This document shows positions 44,049-55,743 of a stretch of DNA of 64,000 nt, piece by piece (position 1 is the first letter of the stretch; every line of letters begins with the position of its first letter). The notes beneath the pieces are model-generated. The model had not been told where the DNA came from. It saw only the letters and a list, made by a program, of their open reading frames with translations, and did not search any database. Both the position numbers and the translations under genes were made by a program. The DNA is from Adiantum capillus-veneris (Eukaryota > Streptophyta > Polypodiopsida > Polypodiales > Pteridaceae). The stretch is taken from contig CM043943.1 of assembly GCA_014529385.2 (NCBI GenBank), positions 99,322,355 to 99,386,354 on the forward strand, written 5' to 3'.

Positions 44049-44482
44049 ATGCATACGAGAAGGTCGATCATTACCTTTGAGGCTCTCAAAAATAGCAAAA
44101 CCCATGTGGAATACTTGACTTGGACAAGTGCAAAAGAACCAAGGACTCAATACACATTGCACATCGCAAAGACACACAACTATCTTTTGTACTTAGAAGT
44201 TGCAAGGAATCCAGTTTATTCATTTTTGCATAAAGCACATTTAGGTGCATTATCACTATGTCAAGAGACACTCTCAGTAGGAGAGATCAGCTTGGCTTAT
44301 GTGCTGATGTAAGACAACCTTGCAAATTTTTTTACAAAGGGATTGTTTTGTGAGAAGTTTGAAGCTTTTTGCAAAGCTTTGACCTTACTCTCCTTTATGG
44401 TTTTATCATGTCCTGAGGGCATGGCACTCCCCTATAAACTTTGTGCCAGCTCTTGTTCATCGCATCACTCCTAGGGGGTTTT
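44049..44482 (+). pseudogene. Ty1/copia RNase H end, copy A
   Basis: Plus strand gives LEVARNPVY, LSLCQETLSVGEISLAYVLM, then stop, DNLANFFTKGLFCEKFEAF and CKALTLLSF. The same end in copy C reads NLPDLFTKALSHEKFEAFRK. Only the last ~90 residues are recognisable. The copia LTR follows directly. Confidence 0.75.
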
Positions 44483-44665
44483 TGTTACCATATATATGTG
44501 GTAGAGATGTGTGTGAACACACTTAGGACTGCCAAGGCATTTTTTCCCTCACTAGGAGGTTTTTCTCCCCTATGCATTGTACATACGCCCATCATTCTAG
44601 GGCTAACTTATCTTTACATTGTGCACTCAAAAATACACTCTCTATTGTGTGCCTGGCCTCCCGTA
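44483..44665 (+). repeat. Copia LTR, copy A (3' LTR, truncated)
   Basis: Starts TGTTACCATATATATGTGG after a purine tract (CCTAGGGGG) and matches the LTR at 54879-55107 through GTGTGTGAACACACTTAGGA, TTTCCCTCACTAGGAGG and CATTCTAGGGCTA. Similarity stops near 44665, about 50 bp short of the full LTR. Confidence 0.8.
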
Positions 44666-45648
44666 TGGCATATAAAACTATCAAATTGGAAAGAAAGTGG
44701 AATTGCACTCTTATATTTGAACTTAAACTTTAAATGTACTATGTTTGTTGACTGATTTAGCGAACATCACCTCTTGCCTTTGTGTTGTTTTATATTTAGG
44801 ATATAAGGTGTCCCAAAAATTAAGGAAGAAGAGTTACATAATGAAAACACCATAGACACTAAATTTCCTTTTGATTACAAGAACAATTCCAAAATATTCA
44901 TCAAAATATGTGAATTCTACTACCAAATCAGCATAGGTTTTCTATGAATGGGCCATAGCTTCCGATTTTCCAGAAGCATAAGAAAACGTTTAGATCTACC
45001 TATGCTATCTATGTAGCACTTTAAAGGTCATCAATCTGTGTTTTGGGGTGATTTAATGCGAACTGATAAAAAACAATACACATTTTTGGCTTGATGTATG
45101 TTTTAAAATGGTATTCAAACTCAACTATGAAGGTGGAATTAGTGGCTCAAAAAATATTTCAAGTTTTTTTTAGTCCATAAGCTAGGTTTGTGGATAATAA
45201 CACTTTAGGACCTCCTTAATATCTCAGGCAATAATTCTAGGAAGTTGTTAAGAGGACACAAAGCCTCCTAGGACATAAAAGTGTCCTATTACCGATATAG
45301 TGTACTTGATGTGACCAAGAACAAATCACATAAGTATCCATCTTACCGTCATACTTACTGAAAGTTAGCTTTTATGTGTCAACATTGCGGGAGTGGTTGC
45401 CTCTACTTGGCTTATGTGATGATTCACCAGATTCCTTGAGTAGAAATTGCTTTGAGGAGAGCACATGCAGGACCCAAGTCTTGCATGTGTTCGTCTCGCA
45501 GTGACTCATGCTCTAGCTCCATAGATGTCCTCTTTTCTTCAATTGGTATGCATTGAGCTTTGTGTGCCTACACACACTCTAGCTCCATAGCTACCCTCCA
45601 TTCTTCAACAACTTCACGTTCCCTTTTTACAACGGCCTGATGAGCATC
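44666..45648. other. No gene recognised
   Basis: AT-rich spacer without motifs or repeats that I could define. Confidence 0.4.
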
Positions 45649-46299
45649 TTATTGTAGCATCAACTCCATCATAGACTTTACCAAAGCCTCCATGGAATTT
45701 TTTGTAGGGAATTGTTCTTCTCCAATTTCACTCTCATCACCATCATGCAACCTATCCATCCTGGTTCTGGTGACGACCATGCATTGAGTACGTGGGATAC
45801 TTAGATTCTTGTGGTTCTTGGTTCTTGGGGTACTTGGTGTTCGTGGCCCTTGGGGTACTTGTACTTGGGATTCTTGGTACTTTGTAAGCACCCCTTGGCG
45901 GCCTTGTGCACACACCAATGTTTCTTTTCCCACCCCAAATCGATTGACCAACCACAATGTGCAAGGTCTTCTTTAGATGAGTGTAAAATAGAGATGAGAG
46001 GAGACTAGACAAGCCCTTTCTTTATGAGAAATTTGTCACTCTTCCAAAAACACAAATTAGAATGATCAACAAGACCAAGTGGCCTAGGGTTACACAATCT
46101 CAAACATGCCAAGAAAAAAAAATTGTTTCTTTATGGCCTAACGGCCTTTAAGATAGAGTGATGAAGATGGGAGCATGATGGACTAAGGGTGGGAGTGACT
46201 AATAAGTCTAGAGCACAACCATAACCTTCTTTGAGAAAATACATTGAGAGAGATTCTTTAGGGTCTTTTATCTATTGATGATATTGATCACTACCAAAG
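45649..46299 (-). pseudogene. Start of a Ty3-type gag leader region (doubtful)
   Basis: The minus frame 45957-45649 contains a Pro/Thr/Arg-rich tract with a repeated P-R-T pattern and RMDRLHDGDESEIGEEQ, MEALVKSMMELML, resembling the N-terminus of plant Ty3 gag. It lies just downstream of a primer binding site in the same orientation. The rest of the element is absent. Confidence 0.4.
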
Positions 46300-46313
46300 A
46301 GCTTTGATACCAA
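46300..46313 (-). promoter_or_regulatory. Candidate primer binding site
   Basis: The minus strand reads TTGGTATCAAAGCTC, close to the initiator-Met complement TGGTATCAGAGC. The putative LTR end GAACA lies five bases before it. Confidence 0.6.
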
Positions 46314-46318
46314 CATAA

Positions 46319-46790
46319 TGTTCAATGGAAGTGATTGTGGTGAATGCACAAGATGAGTGCTCAATGCATTTTCAAAGTTCCTTTTACTTTCATAACAGAG
46401 ATTATTGGGAAATTTACTAGAGAGAGAGGAAATATTGTGAGTGAAGGTTTGTGGGTGATAGAGAGAGAATAAGACTAACATCAAATGGGGTCCCAAACCC
46501 CCTCCAAGGGCCCCCCTCTCTACTTCTAGAGAGGTATTTTCTTTAGACTCCACAAGTGTTGACACAATGGTCCTAGATACGGAGGTGCTGATGTATCTTG
46601 ATGTAGGTGCTTGGATTTGTAAGTCTAATGGTTGAAATGTAGAAACTCTAGTGAGACTGATGGGATCTGCAACCCGCAACAAGGTGATGACCAATGTCAA
46701 GGGTATTGATGACGACGATGAAAATGCGTTGAAAACCAAAATGTTGGGCTTGCTTGACTTGGATCTACAAAATGACAAAGAGGTTATGGC
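46319..46790 (-). repeat. Candidate LTR upstream of the primer binding site
   Basis: On the minus strand the sequence ends CCATTGAACA before the primer site. It contains short purine tracts (AGAGAGAGG). No second LTR and no firm start were found, so the extent is a guess. Confidence 0.3.
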
Positions 46791-47778
46791 TAAAATCTAT
46801 GATCGATGGCTCCTGAGGACAAAATGCTAAAAATTCTCGCTAATATGCTCTTGTGGAGAGAATCTCGAAGTGTTAGGGATGTCGAAGAAAAACATTGATA
46901 TTGAAAACACTAGTGGGTTGTGGTGCTGAGCTCGTTTTTAGGGGCTAGCTTCCCGTAGGGTGCTACAAATAGTAATTTCTTCTTGAGGAGTGACCCCTAA
47001 GGTCACTTATAAAATGGAATTTAAATTGAGTCGGGCGATGCTACTAAAAACCCACAATTTCTATGCTAGCTACGTATAAATAAGTTAATAACTTGCTTAT
47101 AAGAGGTGCTTCACATGCAAGTAAATACCTAAGCTGGAATAATGATGCTAGACTATGAAAACACTCCCTAATGTTTTTTGTATTGTTTTAGAAGTCGGGT
47201 TGGGCACTCTCGGCCGTTCCCCTCATACACCAAAAAAGTGCAGAAGAAGAACGACCGAGACTATGCACCTAGGCTCCAAGGGTAGATGCTTTTGTCACTA
47301 GTTTCCTCTTGACTACGTGAGGCTTTGCTTCCCCAAGAGGCCAAAATTATCTACACTCTTAGGGCAATGCCCTTGAGAGACCCATCTCGCTAACTAGTTA
47401 CGTGTGTGACAGCGACCAAGTACCTATCTTTTAAGAGGCCCAGGTACTGTGGGACTTCCTTTGGTATTCCCTTTAGAGTTTCCTCTTGCAGGTAACTTAT
47501 TACTTACCACGCTAAACTGCCCTTGTAACCCAAAGGATTTCCTACACCTAGTAGAGTTCCTTCCTAATGCCTACACCTAGCAGACACTGTCTGTGTTTTG
47601 TGTATTCAGAGGATATGAAACTAGTCAAAATGTCTAGATATGCACACCATGCATATAGGCTCACAAGGATGCGATAAGACTTTCTAGGATATGTTAAACC
47701 CTAGAAATACGAGATGGCTTGTCCACATGCATATAAGTTTAGATGTGCACATGAAATTTAGATCTTGTTACTCCCATT
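46791..47778. other. No gene recognised
   Basis: Spacer. A short direct repeat CCTACACCTAG(T/C)AGA is seen at about 47542 and 47571. Nothing else is supported. Confidence 0.4.
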
Positions 47779-48475
47779 TTGGAGAAGCTTGAGCTGCACA
47801 TTCAAGTTTATGTGGATGTGGAAGAGTTTCATACTATGCCACTCGAGGGCTATAATATAATATTGGGTATCACATGGTGTTACAGGTTGCATGCTAAGGT
47901 GGATACTTACAACAAACCTTGTAACCTTTACATAGCGGGAAAACTCATATCCTTGATGTACATCTTAAAGGCAGGTCTATTCCAATTGTTTGTGGTTTCA
48001 CTATTTCATATGTACTAAAGAATCATATTTTTACCTACTTGATATTTATAAAACAAGTATATGAAATTGTATCTAATTTATGTGCTTTAGATAAAGATAT
48101 GAAAACCGTTTAAAGTGGTTTTAGTGATGATTTTTGAACTCTTTGCTAGGAGAGTTACCTCTTGAGAGACTTGACGATCATAGCTAGATATTGTGCCAAG
48201 TTCTTGTCTACCAAATAGGCCACTATATAGGGTTAATGCAGCCTAGTAAAAGTGGTTTTTGAGTTAGATGAATGAGCTTTTAGAGAATGGGTAGATTCAT
48301 CCTAGGTCATCACTATTTTGTTCACATGTACTCTTAGTGCAGAAGAAGGATGGGTTATAGCACATGCGCATTGACTACTACCCTTTGAATAAGAATACCG
48401 TCAAGAACAGGCTCCCCATACTGAGGATATATGAAATTCTTGATCGGCTTTAGAGAGCATCAATGATTTCTTTAA
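47779..48475 (+). pseudogene. Chromovirus protease end and start of reverse transcriptase
   Basis: EEFHTMPLEGYNIILGITWC and HAKVDTYNKPCNLYIAG match the end of a chromovirus retropepsin (I-L-G-x-x-W). After many stops, LLENGxIHPRSS, HVLLVQKKDG, MRIDYYPLNKNTVKNRLP and YEILDRL are the fingers and palm start of reverse transcriptase. The copy breaks off at about 48475, so it is a scrap of a third chromovirus. Confidence 0.8.
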
Positions 48476-49829
48476 CGTGATCACAAACACGTGAACACGT
48501 TAATAATGTTCAGTGATTAGACATGAAATACTTGTAACTATGTTAAATATTAACATAGTCCTCTTGGTAACCTACAAAAACCACTTGAGCCATTAACTTC
48601 ATCGGGCCTGTTTATTTTACTAAGGGACCCACTGAGCTTTTGAAGTAGCTTGACAGACCCACCAATAAATAAAAAAGATCGGCGAGCCAATTTGTATAAA
48701 GTAAAAATAAAAATTCTCTGTCATCTTTAGTATTTTGACTAGGAAAATCCTTGGGGAGTGTATCCTAGCATCGAGCATAATTATTTCTCCTTATGAGCTG
48801 GCCTAAGGTTACAAAATCACAGGTCCTATTTCTGGGCTAAACATGATTCTTAATATGATAACCACTTCTTAAAAAATCAAAATCCTTGACTTAATGCAAA
48901 GATACGATGCCAAACAAATTGAATCTCTTAAGGTCCATAAAGGAGTTGAAGTTGGTTTTAGAAGATGAGTTTTTTTTTAAAAATGAGTCGTTAGTCAAGG
49001 GTTGGATGTCTTGTACTGTGTATTGGGTATATAAAGATCCTTAAAGTCTTGCATTTCATACCATCATAGGTTTTAATTGATGTATATTGTTTTTCACTAC
49101 ACAATATGAGAGCTACAACCCTTAATAGGGTGAAAATAACTTTTATATATTCAATCAAATGTATAGGAGGCGACAATCCTTGATTGGGTAAAAGTAATCC
49201 TCAAGTGTGTAACAGAATTGAATATTTCATTGTTTTGTTTTATGCATAATGTAAGATAGAGAGTGCATTATGTGTTGTGAAATATTGTTGGTGTGCATTG
49301 TGTATTGTAAAAGATTGTTGGTACATGAGGTTGAAATCGTACATATTATTACTTTTGTTTGTGTTTTGCAAATAATCATTATCGTTCCAATGTCTAAGTT
49401 GATTATTTTATGTTGTAAGTGAGAATAATTGAGCAAATAAAAAGACCCTAAGCCACTACATATAGACAATGCGATGCTTTTAAATGTACCTTATTGTGTA
49501 CAAATTGCAAAGTGTGTAAAAGTAATCCTCAGGTGTATAATTGCATTGAAAATTTTGAATTTTTTTTAATGCATATTATCAAATAGAGAGTGAATTTCAA
49601 ATCACACAATGTGTATGATTTGATTGCTTTCTTAAGGATGTTTTTAGTTTAATATATATTAAAACATCGAGAATTGTTTTTATAACTAAATATCTAGTTC
49701 TTATCTTTTCAGCTTTTAATGCAATCAATAGACCAAAATATCGGCACAAGTCATACATAGCCAGGAAAGAAAAAAAACACCCTCAACAAAGAGTAGGAGT
49801 TTTCTCATAACATATGCGGTCGATATATG
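48476..49829. other. AT-rich spacer with a ~85-bp dispersed direct repeat
   Basis: GTAAAAGTAATCCTCA(A/G)GTGT...GATAGAGAGTG is present at about 49190-49270 and 49515-49590. No gene is recognised; short frames have no motif. Confidence 0.45.
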
Positions 49830-50528
49830 GAGTGGCAATGTAAATTATGCTTCACCACAACATCAAGCGGGGTTCCATGTACTAGGGACCATTTTTTGGG
49901 TAGCCTTACAAAGAATTATCAAAAGTTTGATCATCCTCAAGCACCTACAGTTGCAAAGCGTTTGAGAGAAGAGTTTGTCAAGAAGGGGGTGGAGAGATAG
50001 CGAATAGAGAAATTTGTTATGGATGCATACCAAGAGCAGCAAGAGCTAAATACCAATCACGATAATCCTATGATGACACCAACGAACACTACACAACAAC
50101 ATGCACAAGGAGATACAATACCAAGCGGTGTTTCTTCTAGATGTTACAGCTAGGTTGGGCTTGGGCAAATGTGACAAAGATCATTGCACGGACGCTTTTG
50201 AATGCAGATGCTAGAAGAGACACAAAATGCAAAAGCAATTTGTTTCGCTAGGAGTGCATTAGTCTTTGCTAAGTGCCATCATTGGAAACATGCATGGAAA
50301 AATATCAGTGAGTACGATTCAACATTTTCAGCCCCTTTCTACCACATGATACATAATAATCTCTTAGACATATGTGAGCATGTTTTTAAAATAATTCTTG
50401 AGGATATGTCACTTTTAGGATGCACAATTGTCAGTGATGGTTGTTGTAATGTTCAAAGAAGACCATTGATCAATGTTATATTGGTTTGTCCGAGGGGAGA
50501 GACATTCATAAAATCTATTGATAGTTCC
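49830..50528 (+). pseudogene. Second hAT transposase fragment, cut by a copia LTR
   Basis: Plus strand: KLCFTTTSSGV-like BED end and QAPTVAKRLREEFVKKGVE, then KHAWKNISEYDSTFSAPF and GCTIVSDGCCNVQRRPLINV with CPRGETFIKSIDSSG. Here the catalytic Asp of the S-D-G-W-T motif is kept but Trp is Cys. This matches the block of the hAT pseudogene at 37785-38033, so it is a related but distinct copy. The protein stops where the copia LTR begins. Confidence 0.75.
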
Positions 50529-50757
50529 GGTTGGAAATAGGATTGCAAGGAAACACACACAACTTGGAGACAATGAAGAAGCTCAAGGCACACAACAAAG
50601 AGTAGTATTACTTAGTGTGAAATGGAAATATTATAGCCCTAGAATGATGAATGTTTATACAATATTGCAGCAGGGAAAAAACCTCCTAGTGAGGGAAAAA
50701 ATGCCTTGGTGGTCCTAAGTGTGTTCACACACATTACTACCACATGTATACGGTGAA
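50529..50757 (-). repeat. Copia 3' LTR, copy B
   Basis: Matches the LTR at 54879-55107 and the 5' LTR at 53436: GGTTGCA/GATTGCA-GGAAACAC, CTCAAGGCACACAACA, CCTAGAATGATG, AAAAACCTCCTAGTGAGG, GTGTGTTCACACACAT, CACATGTATACGGT. Confidence 0.88.
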
Positions 50758-50869
50758 AAATCCCTCTAAGAGTGATGCGGTGAACCAGAGCTGACTCATG
50801 GGTATAGGGAAGTGCCATGCCCTGAGGACATGATCAGTCCACAAAGGGTAGTAATCCCAAAGATTTGTG

Positions 50870-51400
50870 AAAAGAGACAATGTCTTGTGTTGGCACATAA
50901 GCCAAGATAATCTCTACTACTGAGAGTCTCTCTCTGACATAGTAGTAGTACACCTCAATGTGCTTTGTGCAAGCATGGAAAACTAGGTTCCTAGAAACTA
51001 CCAATGTGCTCTGACTGTCAGTATAGATAATATTCGTAGTGTCCTATTCAACACCCAAATAAGCCATAAGCCATTTGAGCCATACACACTCAAATGTAGC
51101 TATGAAGACTTCCATGTACTCAGTCTCGCAACTAGAAGTGGCCATAGTAGGTTGCTTCTTGCTCAACCATGATACACACAAATTGTCGAGTATGAATCAA
51201 AAACCACCCGTGAACACTCGCATGTCAAAACAACAATCCCAATTGAAGTCCAAAAAAACATGAGAATCTGGTAGCAATGATCCCCCTTGGGATAAAACAA
51301 GCCAAGATGTAAAGTGTCATTCAAGTAGCGAAAGATACTCTTGACAATCCATCAACCCTAGGCTATGCATAAACTTGTTAACTTGTGAGACAACAAACTT
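50870..51400 (-). pseudogene. Copia RNase H remnants, copy B
   Basis: Sequence closely similar to 55215-55716 of copy C, where the domain is open, but with small deletions; the text for the conserved Y-I-D-S-x-S-A-L block can be followed near 51010-51030. No complete frame. Confidence 0.6.
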
Positions 51401-51404
51401 AATA

Positions 51405-51749
51405 TCATGTCTCATATTGCATACATAAATAAGGCGTGACATTGTCAAGATCATCGGCATCATGAAAACTCAACTTTAAACCCGTATCTGTGGGAGTGGA
51501 AATAGGCTTGCACTTCTCAAGTCCAAACTTACATATCAATGTCTCTATGTAATGTGTCCAACACAAAGCAATCTCACCATCACACTGCTTAAACTGTATG
51601 CCCAAGTAATGATGCAACAACCCCAAATATTTCATCTTGAAAGTAGCATTCAATTTAGCCTCAAAATCAACAATATGTGTCTCACTTGGACCGATGAATA
51701 AGCAAAGCATCCACAGATAGAACATCAATAAGAAGTAAATCATCCTCAC
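51405..51749 (-). pseudogene. Copia reverse transcriptase, C-terminal half, copy B
   Basis: FEAKLNATFKMKYLGLLHHYLGIQ is the copia motif downstream of the catalytic centre, followed by HYIETLICKFGLEKCKPIS and TPTDTGLKLS. The catalytic Y-x-D-D region just upstream is scrambled (MIYFLLMFYLW). Confidence 0.85.
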
Positions 51750-52159
51750 ACTTTACATACAAAGTGCATTCTATTGGATTATTACAAAAGCATCATTTAA
51801 CCAAATGAGTGTTAGCCAAGCACGAGGAGGTTGCTTCAACCCATACAAAGATGACTAAAAAAAGGTACATCCAGCCTGCAAAGTATCCACCAACCATTTT
51901 GGCGTACCTCTAGTTTGTTCTTTCTAAGCCTTTTGCACATCAAGTACATCATGTAGCATTTTTTGAAACCCCCATAGGTTGTACATTTGCCACATTAAAA
52001 TTTAGATATAAGCACCAAAGCATTAGCCAAACAACCACAAACACTTATGTGGTTAATATATTGCTTTCTATCATGCCATGCTTCATATGGAGCTAGAGAC
52101 TGCGAGGCTTTTGTAAGACACTTCTTAAGTACATAAGTAGCACACATGATGGCCACAAG

Positions 52160-52587
52160 CTAAAATGAATGTGGAAAATCTTGACGCTCGACCATACATT
52201 GTGTCATCTTTGTAAGTGACCTATTTTTCCTTTCAGTAGGACCATTTTTTTGAGATGTATATGGCACTAAACATTGGTTTTTTATCCCACAACTAGCCAA
52301 AGATGTATTAAACTCATGAGACATATACTCCCCCCCTCGATTTGAATAGAGGGTGCACATAGTACATTTAGAGACAATTTTAGCCATATCCAAAAATTTC
52401 TTGAAGCACACAAAAACTTTGGACTTGAATTAAATCGGATAAACACATGCATGCCTAAGTAATCATCAATAAAAGTCACAAAGTAAAGATAATTTCCCAA
52501 GGACAAAGTTTGCATGGGCCCATAAACATCACTGTGCACAAGTTGCAACTTGCATGTAGCCCTTACTGAACCATCCTTTGGAAACAT
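52160..52587 (-). pseudogene. Copia integrase core, copy B
   Basis: CKLQLVHSDVYGPMQTLSLG and YLYFVTFIDDYLGMHVFI carry the first catalytic Asp residues (H-S-D, F-I-D-D); after a shift YSNRGGEYMSHEFNTSL and NGPTERKNRSL supply the second Asp region (normally S-D-x-G-x-E, here S-N) and the catalytic Glu (T-E-R-K-N). The core is therefore both frameshifted and mutated. Confidence 0.87.
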
Positions 52588-52662
52588 TGAACGCTACATC
52601 TTATTAAAAAAATAGCTTTCACAAACACAAGTGCTTCAAAAGGCAGCAAAGAAGCAACCATA

Positions 52663-53180
52663 TCAATTTTTTGCAAACGTAGAAAACTCACAAAATTCAG
52701 ATACCCAAAATGTGCTTGCCAAAGTTTTGCATCTCAAAAAGCATTTGAAGGGCCACAATTGCATTTGTAAAATTCTATCCACTTTGTCATACGAAGCGAG
52801 CTTATATAGCCTACAACACCAAATTCCAGATGCAATAATCTCATCGCCAAAACTAAGATCATGGATTGTACATCTGTCATCCACAAATTTCACAACAAGA
52901 CCAAGTCTAGCAAACATGGATATAAACAAAAGGTTCTTCTTGATCCAAGGTACATAAAGTGCATTAGCAAGTGTTAAATAACTGCCATTCACAACATTCA
53001 ACACAAATTTTCCAACTCCCTTGACCGGATAAAGGGCATTCTTGACACAAGTGACTGTATTCCCATGAGGGACATCCTCAAGAGAGGTAAACAAGTCACG
53101 ATGAGAGGTAATGTGTTTTGTAGAACCACTATCAAAGCATCACATATGAGAACCTACAACAACTAGCATACATGCATCAT
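52663..53180 (-). pseudogene. Copia protease and gag-pre-integrase, copy B
   Basis: Near 53140 the minus strand reads CFDSGSTKHITSHRDLF, the copia protease active site (D-S-G-S/A-T/S). 53094-52663 continues with NALYVPWIKKNLLFISMFAR, typical of the end of protease, and the pre-integrase segment IWCCRLYKL with a weak zinc-binding pattern. Confidence 0.85.
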
Positions 53181-53421
53181 GGATAGAAGGATCAGAAGTA
53201 CACCCTGCATTAAAAGCCCATTCTGTATCTACATCAACATCGCATTACTTCTTGTAGTGAAAATGGAGGCAGAAATGAGCGCAAATGAAAATTTTGAGCA
53301 GCATATGCTCAATGAGCTTCCATAAAGTATTTATCGACGTGCTGAAGCTCACCAAAGCTCATCAAAATCTAAGAAAGTGAGAAGGAGTCTGCTTGCCACT
53401 AAGCCCGTGAGAATGCAACCT

Positions 53422-53434
53422 GCTCTGATATCAA
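53422..53434 (-). promoter_or_regulatory. Copia primer binding site, copy B
   Basis: Minus strand TTGATATCAGAGC, one base off the initiator-Met complement TGGTATCAGAGC, lies one base from the LTR end CCAACA. Confidence 0.8.
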
Positions 53435-53435
53435 T

Positions 53436-53594
53436 TGTTGGAAATAGGGTTGCAGGGAAACACGCAGCTTAGAGACGATGAAGAAGCTCAAGGCACACAA
53501 CAAAGAGTAGTATTACTTAGTTTTCAATGGAAAGATAAGTTATCCCTGGAATGATGGATGGATATACAATGCATGAGGGAAAAAACCTCCTAGT
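53436..53594 (-). repeat. Copia 5' LTR, copy B (truncated)
   Basis: Begins (plus strand) TGTTGGAAATAGGGTTGCAG and matches the other two copia LTRs until CCTCCTAGTGAGG at about 53600, where about 70 bp of U3 are missing. Confidence 0.85.
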
Positions 53595-54878
53595 GAGGAA
53601 TTGACATGCTAGATTTAGAGTATTGGAATTTAGACTTGATATCAAATACAGAGGTGGCCAGCAATTTCTATCAACTAGTCAATATTTTCTACTCCAGTGT
53701 TCAGCATCAAATTAATTGTATCAAAGAGATGAGTGCATTCAGACAAAAGGAAAGACCTTTTGTGAATCATTTTATCCAGCCGATGACAAAAGAGAAATCT
53801 TAATGAAAGTGGTGGATAACGAATGGTGGAGACCATTGCTTGACTCTACGTCCACTCGCAATGAAAGTTTTGACACAATGAAATTTAATCTCTGAAAGAA
53901 AGTGGACTATGTACAAGTCTGTTTATAGCACAATCTACAATAGATTTGTGAAGTATCCTATAGCTAGGTGCATACACACCATAGTCAGCTAGGGGTCACG
54001 ACTGTGAGAACCGCCTCTAAACGCATGGATAAAGATTAAAGAAGCCAGGTGTCAAAAAAAAAAGAATTTTTATCCATGCAAATGGCGGCTGTCCACACGA
54101 GATCTCAAGAGGTGTCTGTTGGGGGCTTGCTAATTAGCATAGCGTTCTCTCATTATACTCATTTCAAATCTCGCTTATATAGACCGTACAATTCTCTGCT
54201 ATAGAGCAACACTCAAAGCCGCTATGAGAGTTGCATGTCGATTCTAGAGTTGTACACTCTTTCTTTTGCTGGTCTCGTCATAGTGACCAGTTACTAGCTG
54301 TAGAAGGACTCTCTCTCTTTCATTCTTGCTACAGTCAACTGTTGACGCCTGAGCTCCTGAAGCGACCCCACCATGAACTTGCTTGAACTCGTCGTAGAAT
54401 TGGCGATTGGTACCCTCCCTTGCTCTACCGCTGCTATCTTCTCGAGCTCTACCCCTAAAGAGAGTCCGCCATTAGTATGCCTTATTGTTGCAGCCTTCAC
54501 GAAGGGCTTTCTCTCTCTTTTGAAAAAGAATAAGAATAAGAAGGCTTCCCATGTCACAACATCAATAGTATTTATGCAACGAGCGGCTTGTGATCAAAGC
54601 TAACCAAGCAACTTAGCTATCAAAGCCTAGTAAGTACGACTACACTCTCGACTTTGCTACTCGGAATAAGGAACGGGCAATCACACCATCAACAAAATTT
54701 ATCAAAGCAACTCAAGGTGCATCTCAGGTTGTGTAGTGTACATTGTGCATAACTTGTTCAAAATACTTCTTTATCTTTTTCAAGGTTTTAAGTGAGTTTT
54801 TCTTTTAAAGATTTTGATTGTGGAAAAAGATCAAAATTAGACAAATTCTATGATTGACACTAGTCAAGACCAAAACAT
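53595..54878. other. Spacer with an LTR-like segment, no gene recognised
   Basis: 53606-53803 encodes 65 residues (LDLEYWNLDLISNTEVAS, HFIQPMTKEKS) without a known motif. From about 54120 the text TGTTGGGGGCTTGCTAATTAG with CTTATATAGACC (about 54174) resembles an LTR start and TATA box, but the other end was not found. The open frames at 54294-54603 on both strands are probably incidental. Confidence 0.35.
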
Positions 54879-55107
54879 TGGTGAAAATTAAGGTTGCAAG
54901 AAAACACACACAGCTTGGAGAAGACAAAGGAAGCTCAAGACACACAATAGAGAGTGTATTACTTAGTGTGCAATGGAAACATAGATAGCCCTAGAATGAT
55001 GGGCGTATATACAATGCGCGGGGGAAAAAACCTTCTAGTGAGGGAACAAATGCCCCAACGGTCCTAAGTGTGTTCACACACATCAGTCCCACATGTATAC
55101 GGTAACA
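54879..55107 (-). repeat. Copia 3' LTR, copy C
   Basis: About 229 bp; on the minus strand starts TGTTACCGTATACATGTGG after the purine tract CCAGAGGGGATT. It is the best full-length LTR of the family here. Confidence 0.85.
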
Positions 55108-55182
55108 AATCCCCTCTGGAGTGATGCGGTGAACGAGAGCTAGCACATGAGTAAAGGAAAGTGCCATGCCCTAAGGACATGA

Positions 55183-55716
55183 TCAGTCCACAAAGGAGAG
55201 TAAGCCCAAAGCTTTGCGGAAAGCTTCGAACTTCTCATGAGACAATGCCTTTGTGAAAAGATCTGGAAGGTTGTCCTGTGTTGGCATATAGGCCAAGATG
55301 ATCTCTCTTGTTGAGAGCCTCTCCAGAACATAGTGGTAATGCACCTCAATGTGCTTTCTGCAAGCATGACAAAATGGGTTCCTCGCAAATGTCAATGCGC
55401 TCTGACTATCAATGTAGATAGTGTTGGCAGTGTCCAGTCCAACACCCAAATCAACCATGAGGCGTTTGAGCCATACACACTCAACTGTAGCTGTGAAGAC
55501 TGCCCTGCACTCAACCTCACAACTAGAAGTGGCCACAATAGGTTGCTTCTTGCTCAACCATGATATACATGAACTGCCAAGCATGAAACAAAAACCACTT
55601 GTGGACACTCCCGTGTTAAAACAACCAGCCCAATCTGAGTCTGAAAAAGCATGTAAGTCTAGCAGCAATGATCCCTCCTTGGGATAAAACAAGCCAAGAT
55701 GTAAAGTGCCACTCAA
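55183..55716 (-). pseudogene. Copia RNase H, copy C, open over 177 residues
   Basis: LHAFSDSDWAGCFNTGVSTSG, SWLSKKQPIVATSSCEVECR, TIYIDSQSALTFARNP, KHIEVHYHYVLERL and NLPDLFTKALSHEKFEAFRK cover the whole copia RNase H with its conserved Asp and Glu (E in the S-S-x-x-E position present). It is the best-preserved domain of this family in the window, but truncated from its polyprotein. Confidence 0.9.
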
Positions 55717-55743
55717 GTAACAAAAAATTCTCTTGACAGCCTG

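Larger units (their letters stand above)
50529..53594 (-). mobile_element. Ty1/copia element, copy B (near complete, decayed)
   Basis: Minus strand order: truncated 5' LTR (53594-53436), primer binding site (53434-53422), protease, gag-pre-integrase, integrase, reverse transcriptase, RNase H debris, 3' LTR (50757-50529). This is the copia gene order with integrase before reverse transcriptase. Many stops throughout. The 3' LTR end lies inside a hAT fragment. Confidence 0.88.

Noticed and set aside
54294-54603. Overlapping 76- and 87-residue frames on opposite strands
   Set aside because: Likely LTR/leader DNA with chance openness; neither shows a domain.
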